DNA from: Bacteroidia bacterium
Lineage (GTDB): Bacteria > Bacteroidota > Bacteroidia > J057
Assembly (NCBI GenBank): GCA_030430205.1
Contig: JAUIGE010000008.1
Span: 1 to 64,000, forward strand
DNA: 64,000 nucleotides
Direction: 5' to 3'
This document shows positions 16,986 to 25,664 of this stretch, piece after piece; the first letter of the stretch is position 1; each line of letters starts with the position of its first letter. The position numbers were made by a program, and so were the translations under genes. The notes under the pieces were generated by a model. The model did not search any database. It saw only the letters and a list, made by a program, of their open reading frames with translations, and was not told the origin of the DNA.

Positions 16986-19388
16986 ATGTTAAGCAACTAC
17001 CTCAAAATAGCGTGGAGAAACCTGAAAAGACAAAGACTTTTCTCATTTCTCAATTTATTGGGCTTAGCCATCGGCATGGCGGCTTGCCTGCTCATCCTGG
17101 AGTATGTTCAGTTTGAGCGGGGATTTGATGATTTTCATGAGAAAAAAGAGCGGATTTTTCGGGTGAAGCAGGATCGCTTTAACCACGGTGAGCTGAGCAC
17201 CGAATGGGCTGGCGGCTGCGCTGCCGTGGGTTTTGAGGCAAAGGCAAATCTGCCTGAAGTAGAAGCATTTACCACCCTTCATAAGCAAAAAGCCTTGTTT
17301 TCCGTGGAAGACAAACATGCCCGTATGGAAGATGTCTATTTTGCCACAGAAGACCTGTTTAAGGTCTTTTCCTATAAGCTCATCTCCGGTGATCCGCAGC
17401 AAGCCCTAAAGGAACCCTTCACCATGGTTATTCCGGAAAGCGTAGCAAAACGCTTTTTTGGAGAGGTGGACCCAATGGGCAAAACCATACAACTGGATGG
17501 ACAGGAAAATTACCGGGTTACGGGGGTAATCCAGGACCCACCAGGCCCATCCCATCTACATATTGATGCTTTTTTATCCTTTGAAACATTCCGTGGCTGG
17601 GAGCCTGACGTCATCACTTCCTGGCAATGGGATGGCTTTTTGAGTTATCTCCTTTTGGCTGAAAATACAGACCCGCTTGCCTTTTTAGAAAAATTAAACC
17701 AACTGGTTCAGGAGAAGGAAGGAGAAAACCTTACACAATACGACTCGGACATGAAGTTTCATCTCCAGGCAGTGAGGGATATCCATCTGAATTCTGATTA
17801 TATGGCGGAAGCAGAGACAAATGGCGACGGTGAAGCCGTGAATATGCTTTCGCTGATCGCGATTTTCATCCTGCTGATTGCCTGGATCAACTATATCAAC
17901 CTATCCACGGCCAGATCTATCCGCCGTGCCAGGGAGGTAGGTCTTCGCAAAACTACAGGCGCCAGCAATGGTCAATTGATTTCACAATTTTTGCTGGAGT
18001 CCTTTATGCTCAATATCATCGCTGCGATCCTTGCGCTGACTTTATACCAGATATTCAGGCCCTATCTCATCGAGGTAAGTGGCACGCCGGCTGCATTTTC
18101 GTTCTGGGTTCATCCAGTCAGCTGGCTCATTTTCCTGCTTATGCTGCTGTTAGGTTCCTTTCTGGCAGGATTATATCCCGCATTTGTACTCTCCTCCTTC
18201 CAGCCGGCGGCAGTATTGAAGGGGACCATCAGCGGAGGGAAAAAAGGCATAAAACTGCGCAAAGGATTGGTCATTTTTCAATTTGCTCTCTCCAGCCTGC
18301 TCATAGCAGGCACCCTGACAGTCTACCAACAATTGCAGTATATGAAATCCATGGATCTCGGCGTAAAATTAGAACAACGCCTGATCGTACGGGGTCCGAT
18401 GGCCATTGATTCGCTTTACCGCAGCCGTCAGGATATTTATTACGAAAATCTGCTAAAAAACCCTCATATAAGCCAGGTGGCTTTCTCCTCCTCCATACCG
18501 GGCGACCCTACCAACAACAATGCCGGTGGCATACGCCGCTGGGGGGCAGATGCTTCGGAAGGCAATACCGTTGAATTTGTCTGGATGGATCATGGATACA
18601 TCGATTTATATAATATCCCTGTAGTCGCAGGGCGAAATTTTGACCCCAATCATTTTACAGATACCAATACGGTTATTCTAAATCAATCGGGCGTCGCGCT
18701 ATTGGGTTTCAGCACACCAGAAGATATTATCGGCCAGGAACTCCATTTCTGGGGTGAAAAAGTAAAAGTGATCGGCGTCATTCAGGATTACAACCACAAG
18801 TCTCTCAAAGTGTCGGGAAGACCGACGATCTGCAGGTATTGGCCTTACCTCCTTTCATTTCAGTCCATCCTGCTGGATCCACACAATTTGAACGAGACGC
18901 TTTCTTTTATCGAAAAAACCTATCAGGAGGCTTTTCCCAATAATCCTTATGAAGCCTATTTTGCTGATGAATACTTCAACCGCCAGTACCTTTCTGATCA
19001 GAGATTCAGCAAAGTATTTGGGGCATTTTCCATTCTGGCAATTCTCATCGCCTGCCTGGGCCTCTTCGGCCTGGCTTCTTATGCACTAAGTCGCCGATCC
19101 AAGGAGATGGGCATCCGAAAAGTGCTGGGCGCCAATGTCACCCAACTCACTACGCTGATTTCCAGGGAATTCATTCTCCTGATCGTGCTGGCAAATGTCA
19201 TCGCCCTGCCTCTGGCAGGCTGGGGAATCAGCGAATGGCTCAGCCATTTCCCCTATCGCATGGACATGCACTGGACTCTGTTCCTGATTCCGTTTGTCCT
19301 GATCCTGCTCGTCGCTATGCTGACCATCAGTAGCCAGACCTTTAAAGCTGCAAATACCAATCCTGTTGAAGCGCTCCGGAGTGAATAA
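16986..19388 (+). CDS. ABC transporter permease, FtsX/MacB type
   Basis: About 800 residues from the ATG at 16986 (LSNYLKIAWRNLKRQRLFSFLNLLGLAIGMAAC), the standard beginning of Bacteroidota YknZ/MacB-like permeases. It has a TM helix near 20-45, a large periplasmic MacB_PCD region, three TMs around 285-430 with an FtsX domain, a second PCD-like region, and a final FtsX domain (IGRKVLGA-like motif RKVLGANVTQL). Such permeases drive export or mechanotransmission with a MacB/LolD-like ATPase. None is encoded next to it. The following gene, 8 bp downstream, is a paralogue. An in-frame extension through the repeat array to 16815 is rejected. Confidence 0.85.
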   Translation: MLSNYLKIAWRNLKRQRLFSFLNLLGLAIGMAACLLILEYVQFERGFDDFHEKKERIFRVKQDRFNHGELSTEWAGGCAAVGFEAKANLPEVEAFTTLHKQKALFSVEDKHARMEDVYFATEDLFKVFSYKLISGDPQQALKEPFTMVIPESVAKRFFGEVDPMGKTIQLDGQENYRVTGVIQDPPGPSHLHIDAFLSFETFRGWEPDVITSWQWDGFLSYLLLAENTDPLAFLEKLNQLVQEKEGENLTQYDSDMKFHLQAVRDIHLNSDYMAEAETNGDGEAVNMLSLIAIFILLIAWINYINLSTARSIRRAREVGLRKTTGASNGQLISQFLLESFMLNIIAAILALTLYQIFRPYLIEVSGTPAAFSFWVHPVSWLIFLLMLLLGSFLAGLYPAFVLSSFQPAAVLKGTISGGKKGIKLRKGLVIFQFALSSLLIAGTLTVYQQLQYMKSMDLGVKLEQRLIVRGPMAIDSLYRSRQDIYYENLLKNPHISQVAFSSSIPGDPTNNNAGGIRRWGADASEGNTVEFVWMDHGYIDLYNIPVVAGRNFDPNHFTDTNTVILNQSGVALLGFSTPEDIIGQELHFWGEKVKVIGVIQDYNHKSLKVSGRPTICRYWPYLLSFQSILLDPHNLNETLSFIEKTYQEAFPNNPYEAYFADEYFNRQYLSDQRFSKVFGAFSILAILIACLGLFGLASYALSRRSKEMGIRKVLGANVTQLTTLISREFILLIVLANVIALPLAGWGISEWLSHFPYRMDMHWTLFLIPFVLILLVAMLTISSQTFKAANTNPVEALRSE

Positions 19389-19396
19389 AAAGATTT

Positions 19397-21844
19397 ATGA
19401 TTAACCATCTCAAAATCAGTTGGCGTAAAATGCGCAAGCATAAAGGCTACGCCCTGACACATATCCTGGGCCTCGCCATAGGCATGGCTGCCAGCCTGCT
19501 CATCCTGGAATTGTTGGTATTCGAATACAGCTTTGATCGCTTTCATGCGGAGGGAGAGCAAATCTATCGGGTGACCAATGACCGTTTCCAAAACGGAGAG
19601 TTGGTCCAGCATGGAACCATCACATACCCGCACATAGGAAAGGTGATGGAGGACGATATTCCGGAAGTTACAGATCATCTTCGACTGATTCCCTCCTGGG
19701 GAAAAACAGCTGTGAGGATCGGAGAAGCATTTTTCTCAGAAGAAGGAGTCATGTACGCAAATGCGAATTTCTTTGACTTTTTCAGTTTTCCCCTCCTGGC
19801 AGGCGATGCAAGTGATGCCTTGCAAAAGCCCTTTACAATTGCGCTTTCTGAATCTTTTGCAAAAAAGTATTTTGAAGGGCTTGCGATAGAGCAAGCCATA
19901 GGTAGGCAACTCATTATTGATGAAGAAGAAAATCCGTATTTGGTGACAGCGGTGTTCGCTGATATTCCGGAAAATTCGCATTTGCAATTTGACATGCTTA
20001 TCTCCTTTGAAACTTTTGTAACCGAAGTCGGGCCTGGTTTTGCAAACAATTGGGAATGGTCTGACTTTTGGCATTATGTCAAATTGCAGCAAAGCACAGA
20101 TCCTCTGGCGCTTCGCACCAAGCTCGATGCTTTCAGCAAGCAACATTTCCGAGGAGCCGAAGTCTCGGGTAGCGAGGAGGTCTTTTTGTTACAGCCTCTT
20201 TATGAGGCTCATTTGTATTCGGATTATGAATACGAGATCGGCCAAACCGCTGATGGCAAGGCCTTTGAGTTGCTCTATGGCATCGCCATTTTCATCCTCC
20301 TGCTTGCATGGATTAACTACGTCAACCTCAGCACGGCACGCTCTCTGGAGCGCGCCAAAGAAGTGGGGCTTCGCAAAGTCATGGGTGCAACGCGCCCTCA
20401 CCTCATCCGGCAATTTCTGATAGAATCTTTTCTTTACAACCTACTGGGTCTGATTTTCGCTCTTACCCTCATTCAACTCTGCCAGCCCGCTTTCAACCGT
20501 TGGTTGGAAAGGCCACTTTCGCTGACACAAATGTGGCAAACCTCCACAGCCGATTGGTTAAATCCTGCTTTTTTCGTCATTTGGGTAATCCTGGGTATGT
20601 TTGCATCTGGCTTTTATCCTGCTTTTGTCCTATCTGCATTTCGGCCAGCAACTGTTTTAAAAGGCACTTTTAAGCGTTCTCAAAAAGGAAATCGCCTGCG
20701 CCAGAGCCTGGTCATATTCCAATTTGTCTGCTCTTTTATCCTGATGACAGGTACTCTTGCAGTTTACCAACAAATCAAATACATGCAGGACCGTGATTTG
20801 GGAATAGACCTGGAACAGATTGTCGTGGTGGAAGGGCCTTATCTATACGATTGGGATTCTACCTGGATTGGCAAAATAGATGCTTTTAAAACGGAATTGA
20901 GACGGATTCCTGCTATCAGACAGGTTTCAACTTCTGAAAACCTAGCAGGAAATCGCCTTTCGCGCATCTTCGATCTGCGAGCATCGCATCATGATGCCAC
21001 ACAAAAATTTACGGCCAGCCGTATGTCTATCGATCACGACTTTGTTGAGACCTATCAACTTCGTTTGCTGGCAGGAAGGGATTTTCGGCTAGACGACCAT
21101 CATTATAGTTTTCGGGAAATCAAATATGTCCTGGTAAATCAGGCGACTACCCGCCTTTTGGGCTATGAAAAAGTTGAAGATGCCCTGGATAAACAAATCA
21201 CATTTTATGGACGAAACTGGCAGATCGTAGGCGTGCTGGCAGATTTTCACCAACAAAGTTTACATCTCCCTATTGAGCCCATTATTTTTCCGCCAGCCTA
21301 TAGCACGGAAGATTATTTTTCTCTGCGCATGGAAACAAAAGACTTGGCAAGTTCTCTGGCAGAAATCCGGGCTGTTTACAGCAACCTCTTTCCGGGCAAT
21401 CCCTTTGAATACTATTTCATGGACCAGCGGTTTGCGGCCCATTACGCTTCAGACCAACAATTTGGGCAAATGATCGCCCTTTTCGCCCTGCTTGCTGTTT
21501 TGATTGCCTGCCTCGGTCTTCTCGGCCTTGCGGCCTACAGCATCCTCCAACGAAGCAAAGAAATCAGCATCCGTAAAGTGCTGGGAGCCTCCCTTCAACA
21601 GCTTTTCATGTTACTTTCCGGGCGCTTTTTGCGCCTGGTTGGGATTGCCAGCCTGCTCGCGATGCCCATCGCCTGGATAGCCGTCCGCCATTGGCTGGAT
21701 AATTACGCCTTCCACACTTCCCCTTCTTTGCTACTTCTGTTGCTGCCAGCAATCATGGTCTTTGGTATTGCTCTGCTGACGATCAGTTGGCAGACTTTGA
21801 GCTCGGCACGGAGAAATCCTGTTGATAGCCTGAGAAATGAATGA
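19397..21844 (+). CDS. ABC transporter permease, FtsX/MacB type (paralogue)
   Basis: 815 residues with the same build as the preceding gene: INHLKISWRKMRKHKGYALTHILGLAIGMAAS at the start, two PCD-type periplasmic regions, paired FtsX domains (NLSTARSLERAKEVGLRKVMGA and RSKEISIRKVLGASLQQL), and a C-terminal SSARRNPVDSLRNE. The two genes probably arose by tandem duplication and may work as a heterodimer, or with separate substrates. The 8-bp spacing implies one operon. The substrate is unknown; macrolide-type efflux, lipoprotein handling and peptide export are all known in the superfamily. Confidence 0.85.
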   Translation: MINHLKISWRKMRKHKGYALTHILGLAIGMAASLLILELLVFEYSFDRFHAEGEQIYRVTNDRFQNGELVQHGTITYPHIGKVMEDDIPEVTDHLRLIPSWGKTAVRIGEAFFSEEGVMYANANFFDFFSFPLLAGDASDALQKPFTIALSESFAKKYFEGLAIEQAIGRQLIIDEEENPYLVTAVFADIPENSHLQFDMLISFETFVTEVGPGFANNWEWSDFWHYVKLQQSTDPLALRTKLDAFSKQHFRGAEVSGSEEVFLLQPLYEAHLYSDYEYEIGQTADGKAFELLYGIAIFILLLAWINYVNLSTARSLERAKEVGLRKVMGATRPHLIRQFLIESFLYNLLGLIFALTLIQLCQPAFNRWLERPLSLTQMWQTSTADWLNPAFFVIWVILGMFASGFYPAFVLSAFRPATVLKGTFKRSQKGNRLRQSLVIFQFVCSFILMTGTLAVYQQIKYMQDRDLGIDLEQIVVVEGPYLYDWDSTWIGKIDAFKTELRRIPAIRQVSTSENLAGNRLSRIFDLRASHHDATQKFTASRMSIDHDFVETYQLRLLAGRDFRLDDHHYSFREIKYVLVNQATTRLLGYEKVEDALDKQITFYGRNWQIVGVLADFHQQSLHLPIEPIIFPPAYSTEDYFSLRMETKDLASSLAEIRAVYSNLFPGNPFEYYFMDQRFAAHYASDQQFGQMIALFALLAVLIACLGLLGLAAYSILQRSKEISIRKVLGASLQQLFMLLSGRFLRLVGIASLLAMPIAWIAVRHWLDNYAFHTSPSLLLLLLPAIMVFGIALLTISWQTLSSARRNPVDSLRNE

Positions 21845-21880
21845 TTGCATTCCAGATAATTCAGCTAAGAATCCTATCCA

Positions 21881-22417
21881 TCACAAATAAGCCTTCAAAT
21901 GCTTGCGCAGTTCCTTCAGGGCTTTGCCCATTTGCACCTCTACGGTCTTGGGCGAGATCTCCAGCACATCGGCGATTTCGCGGTATTTGAGGCCCTCAAA
22001 GCGGCTCAGCTCAAAAATCTCGCGGCAGCGAGGCGGCAAAGTAGCTATGGCTTGCTGGATTTTTTCGGCCAGTTCGGTTCCATCATCAGCCTTTTCGCGC
22101 ACATTTTCCGAAAATTGCTGCACTGCTTCCTGCCGGTATTTTTCCTTTACCTTTTCGTGCTTGATGAAATTCAGGCAGCGATTCCGCACGGAACGATAGA
22201 GATAGGATTTGAGGGAAGTGTTGATTTGGAGTTGTTCCCGTTTTTCCCACAACTGAAAAAAGAGGTCCTGAACGATCTCTTCCCCGTCTTCGGGTGATCG
22301 TAGGATGCTTGCAGCAAAAAGGCACAGGGCTTTATAATAGCTTCGAAAAAGCTGTTCAAAGATTCCCCTTTTGCCTGCCTGAATTTGTTGCAGGATTTCC
22401 TGATCAGTCATGTTCAT
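21881..22417 (-). CDS. ECF-type RNA polymerase sigma factor
   Basis: 178 residues from the ATG at 22417 (NMTDQEILQQIQAGKRGIFEQLF). A longer in-frame ORF to 22546 overlaps the divergent gene and is unlikely. Region 2 (FRSYYKALCLFAASIL, DGEEIVQDLFFQLWEKREQL, SLKSYLYRSVRNRCLNFIK) and region 4 (LPPRCREIFELSRFEGLKYREIADVLEISPKTVEVQMGKAL) are intact. No FecR-type anti-sigma gene is next to it, so it is an orphan ECF, and its regulon cannot be inferred. A -7-like box (TTACTTTG read on the minus strand, 22420-22430 region) touches the start codon, which suggests a very short or absent leader. Confidence 0.85.
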   Translation of the reverse strand: MNMTDQEILQQIQAGKRGIFEQLFRSYYKALCLFAASILRSPEDGEEIVQDLFFQLWEKREQLQINTSLKSYLYRSVRNRCLNFIKHEKVKEKYRQEAVQQFSENVREKADDGTELAEKIQQAIATLPPRCREIFELSRFEGLKYREIADVLEISPKTVEVQMGKALKELRKHLKAYL

Positions 22418-22443
22418 GGCCCAAAGTAAAGAAATCTTGGGCC

Positions 22444-22472
22444 TTTGAAAAAGAGAGAATTCATTACCTTTG
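22444..22472 (+). promoter_or_regulatory. Bacteroidota-type promoter TTTG-N17-TACCTTTG
   Basis: TTTG at 22444-22447, a 17-bp spacer and TACCTTTG at 22465-22472 match the TTTG/TAnnTTTG consensus of the primary Bacteroidota sigma factor. Transcription would begin near 22478, at or just before the two candidate start codons (22478, 22487) of the OmpA-type gene. Confidence 0.6.
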
Positions 22473-22477
22473 CGGCT

Positions 22478-24469
22478 ATGAAGAGCATGAAGCGAAACCT
22501 GATGTTTAGCCTTCTCCTCATCATTAGCCTGTGTATGAATGCCCAAACGACTTTCTGGAACCAGTTTTATGGGGGCAGCAGCTATGATATGGGGAGAAAA
22601 GTCCTGTTAAATGATGATGGCACCATCATCCTTGCAGGAGAAGTTTATTCAAAAGATGGCCTGGGAAGTCAAAACCATGGGGAAGTTGGCAGCAGCGATG
22701 TAGTGATTTTCCGTTTTGCCACCCAGGGAATCAAATTTTGGGAAATAACGCTCGGCGGTAGCGGAGATGAGACCATTTCTGATTTGATCAAAACCCATGA
22801 CGGCGGTTACCTGATGATTGGTACGACTGATTCACGGGAAAACAGCCTGGGCTCCGCCTACGGCGGCTCCGATGTGTGGGCTGTCCGCCTGAGCAGCAAA
22901 GGCAAAGTCCTTTGGAGCAAGCGTTTTGGAGGTCGTGGCAACGACCAGGGCCTCGCAGCGATGGCGCTGCCAGACGGCTATTTCTATATCGCCGGCGAAG
23001 CCGGCTCCAAGGATGGCAGCATGCGCGGCCCGCATCATGGCGGGCTGGATGGCTGGCTTGCCAAGCTTGATGGAGATGGCAACCTCATCTGGCAACAATT
23101 CTACGGCGGCTCTGGCGATGAGCAAATCATCGGCACCTACCTCCTACCCAATTATGAGTGCATCGTGGTCGGTTCGACCTCCTCAAAAGACTATGATGTA
23201 AGCCGGAATATCGGCAAAAAGGACGCCTGGATTTTCAAAATCGGCGAGTTTGGGCATATCATTGAGGAGCAGACCTTTGGGGGTTCAGATATAGACGAAG
23301 TCCACAAAAGCGCGCGTGATGCCCTCGGCAATATCTATATCGCAGGAACGACTTTTTCCAACAATGGCCATATTCCTTACCAACAGGGAGGGGGCGATTT
23401 TTGGGTGATGAAAATAGATGCTGCGAAAAATGTGCTGTGGAGCAGAACCTTTGGCGGTTCCCGCCCTGACGGCGCCAATGACCTCTGCCTGACGCAGGAT
23501 GGCGGTGTGGTAGTGAGCGGTACCGCCCGATCTTCCAATGGGGATATTCTGCTCACACGCGGTTATTATGACGGATTTGTGGTAAAAATAGATGCCTTTG
23601 GCAACAAACAATGGTCGCGTAACTACGGCTATTATGGCAAAGACGACATCACAAGCATCATAGAAGTGCCCAAAGGAGGCTACCTCGCGCTGGGTTATAT
23701 GGAAGAGCCCATAGCCACGAGGCCTGTTCCAGGGGATACGATTGATCCCCAATCCTACCTGGATTTCCCCAAACATGCCGGAGGCTATGATTTTTGGCTG
23801 ATCAATTTCAGTGATCCTCTCAGGGATGTCACCCGTCCTTATATCACTCCTCCCCTGCTCTCCGGTACTACGATGGATGACTTTAATGGCAAGCCCATTG
23901 AGGCTACCATCACCCTGGTGGACAACAATACCCTGGATTCTATCACCAGCACCATTTCTGATGTGCAGTACGGCAATTTTGATATGCTGATGCCAGCTTA
24001 TGGTCTGGTGAGTATCAAGGTACTGGCAAAAGGCTACCTTTTCTATGGAGAAGACCTGAGCATGGATACGGTGATCAGCAAAGCGCAAATCAAACGAAAC
24101 ATCCGCCTGGAGCCGATTCAAATCGGCAGCTCTTTGATCCTCGAAAGGATCTATTTCAACTCCGGCAGATGGAATATCCTGCCTCCTTCCCGGGCAGAGC
24201 TTGCCCGGCTTGTGGACTTCCTCAACCTCAATCCCAGCGTGCGGATCGAAATCAGTGGACATACCGATAATACCGGTAACCGCGCACAAAAAGTGAAATT
24301 ATCTGAATACCGCGCCAACGCCGTCCGCGAATACCTCGTCGATCAGGGTATCGAATCCAGCAGGCTCCGCTCCATCGGAGAAGGACTGAAGCGACCCATC
24401 GCTACCAACAGCACCTCCGAAGGCCGCCGGAAAAACCGGCGGGTGGAGTTTAAGGTAATTGGGATGTAA
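22478..24469 (+). CDS. outer-membrane propeller protein with OmpA-like peptidoglycan-binding domain
   Basis: About 663 residues. Start candidates are ATG 22478 and ATG 22487; the promoter position favours either one over 22445. A signal peptide ends at CMNAQ. Residues ~25-430 contain about seven or eight blade-like repeats with FGGSGDE / GG-D-W-x-x-K motifs, as in secreted beta-propellers. A short carboxypeptidase-regulatory-like region follows (~460-540). The last ~115 residues form an OmpA_C domain (ILERIYFNSGRWNI, ISGHTDNTG, LSEYRANAVREYL, GEGLKRPIATN) that grips peptidoglycan. It probably links the surface or outer membrane to the cell wall. It is divergent from the ECF sigma gene. Confidence 0.8.
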   Translation: MKSMKRNLMFSLLLIISLCMNAQTTFWNQFYGGSSYDMGRKVLLNDDGTIILAGEVYSKDGLGSQNHGEVGSSDVVIFRFATQGIKFWEITLGGSGDETISDLIKTHDGGYLMIGTTDSRENSLGSAYGGSDVWAVRLSSKGKVLWSKRFGGRGNDQGLAAMALPDGYFYIAGEAGSKDGSMRGPHHGGLDGWLAKLDGDGNLIWQQFYGGSGDEQIIGTYLLPNYECIVVGSTSSKDYDVSRNIGKKDAWIFKIGEFGHIIEEQTFGGSDIDEVHKSARDALGNIYIAGTTFSNNGHIPYQQGGGDFWVMKIDAAKNVLWSRTFGGSRPDGANDLCLTQDGGVVVSGTARSSNGDILLTRGYYDGFVVKIDAFGNKQWSRNYGYYGKDDITSIIEVPKGGYLALGYMEEPIATRPVPGDTIDPQSYLDFPKHAGGYDFWLINFSDPLRDVTRPYITPPLLSGTTMDDFNGKPIEATITLVDNNTLDSITSTISDVQYGNFDMLMPAYGLVSIKVLAKGYLFYGEDLSMDTVISKAQIKRNIRLEPIQIGSSLILERIYFNSGRWNILPPSRAELARLVDFLNLNPSVRIEISGHTDNTGNRAQKVKLSEYRANAVREYLVDQGIESSRLRSIGEGLKRPIATNSTSEGRRKNRRVEFKVIGM

Positions 24470-24487
24470 GAAGACGCTTTTCGTAGG

Positions 24488-25447
24488 CTAAATCTTCTTC
24501 TTCAGACGCTCCATCAGCATCTCAAAAGGCTGCGTATTGAGCATGATATAAAAATGAAGGTAAGGGATACCCGCATCCAGCAACTCTATGGCTTGCTTGT
24601 AGGCCCAATCTACTCCAACCTGCATTTCCTCCTCTTTGCTTTTCGCAGACATCATGCGGTCACAAAACTCCTCGGGTATGTCTATATGAAAAATAGAGGG
24701 GAGGCGGGTCAGCTGGGATTTTCGGGTAAGGATTTTTAATCCGGGAATCAACGGCATTTGAATGCCGGCGGCGCGGGAGGCTGCCAGGAAGTCAAAATAC
24801 TTTTGGGTATCAAAAAACATTTGAGAAACGCCGTATTGAGCGCCTTTTTCTTCTTTTTGCTTCAATACCTTCAATTCAAAAGCCTTATTGGGGGCCTGAA
24901 AGTGTTTTTCAGGATAATAAGCGACACCAATGGAAAAATTTGTTTTGGCAGCATTGACCATGGATTTGTCCAGGTATTTCCCTTCATTCATGTGACTGAC
25001 CTGCTCCACCAAATCCATTGCATATTCATTGACCGTGCGGTCTTCAGGTATGGGTCGGGGGCTTTGCTTATCGCCACGGATAGCCAGTATACTCTCTATC
25101 CCCAGATAGTTGAGCTCAATCAGCGCGTCTTCTGTCTCCTCCTGTGTAAAACCTCCACATAAAATATGTGGCACAGGCTCAATCTCGTATTTGTATTTGA
25201 TTGCAGCACAAATCCCAAAAGTACCTGGGCTTTTGCGCTTGACCTTTCGCTTGTACGAACCGTCAGGCCGCTCTTCCCACATGACCTCGGCCGCATGGCT
25301 GGTCACATCTATAAAAGGCGGATTGTACTGAATAATAGATTGAAGGGCCTTGTCAATTTTGGCCAGGCTACCTCCTCGTTTGGGAGGAATAATTTCAATG
25401 CTGACAGTAGGGTTTTTGGTCTGTAACAAATGGTCTATAACACGCAT
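24488..25447 (-). CDS. metF: methylenetetrahydrofolate reductase
   Basis: 319 residues, a normal MetF length. It is an FAD-dependent enzyme that reduces 5,10-methylene-THF to 5-methyl-THF for methionine synthesis; it is cytoplasmic. Visible motifs are VSIEIIPPKRGG near the start with the catalytic Glu of the F-E-x-x-P-P type motif (here IEIIPPKRG), FIDVTSHA, PHILCGGFTQEE, ILAIRGDKQ, IGVAYYPEKH and GVSQMFFDTQKYFDF. It is last in a minus-strand row after an ABC permease gene, separated by a 115-bp GGGTTTY heptad array and a structured ~100-nt leader with an inner hairpin and an outer stem. That leader may control expression, but it does not match a riboswitch I can name. Confidence 0.93.
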   Translation of the reverse strand: MRVIDHLLQTKNPTVSIEIIPPKRGGSLAKIDKALQSIIQYNPPFIDVTSHAAEVMWEERPDGSYKRKVKRKSPGTFGICAAIKYKYEIEPVPHILCGGFTQEETEDALIELNYLGIESILAIRGDKQSPRPIPEDRTVNEYAMDLVEQVSHMNEGKYLDKSMVNAAKTNFSIGVAYYPEKHFQAPNKAFELKVLKQKEEKGAQYGVSQMFFDTQKYFDFLAASRAAGIQMPLIPGLKILTRKSQLTRLPSIFHIDIPEEFCDRMMSAKSKEEEMQVGVDWAYKQAIELLDAGIPYLHFYIMLNTQPFEMLMERLKKKI

Positions 25448-25455
25448 GAGCAGCG

Positions 25456-25528
25456 AAAAGAGATTGAGATTAAAAGATACTGCTCAGGTGTTCTCCTGAG
25501 CAGCGCCAAAGTTGTGAGAATCTCTTTT
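25456..25528 (-). promoter_or_regulatory. structured leader of metF
   Basis: An outer 10-bp stem, AAAAGAGATT (25456-25465) with AATCTCTTTT (25519-25528), encloses a perfect 9-bp hairpin, CTGCTCAGG (25480-25488) with CCTGAGCAG (25495-25503), loop 6 nt. It ends 8 nt before the metF ATG. The two-tier fold so close to the start codon is consistent with a cis-regulatory RNA. It does not show SAM-I or cobalamin riboswitch core sequences that I recognise. Confidence 0.45.
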
Positions 25529-25547
25529 AATTCGCAAAGATTGGACC

Positions 25548-25662
25548 GGGTTTCTGGTTTCGGGTTTTGGGTTTCGGGTTTCGGGTTTTGGGTTTTGGGT
25601 TTTGGGTTTCGGGTTTTGGGTTTTGGGTTTCGGGTTTCGGGTTTCGGGTTTTGGGTTTTGGG
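25548..25662. repeat. GGGTTTY heptad array, 16 copies
   Basis: Sixteen heptads plus GGG, nearly all GGGTTTC or GGGTTTT, with one TGGTTTC. It fills the space from 2 bp beyond the stop of the ABC permease gene (25665) towards metF. The G-rich strand is the template for the flanking minus-strand genes and has many G3 runs, so G-quadruplex formation is likely; the RNA would read (CCCRAAA)n. Confidence 0.92.
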
Positions 25663-25664
25663 AA

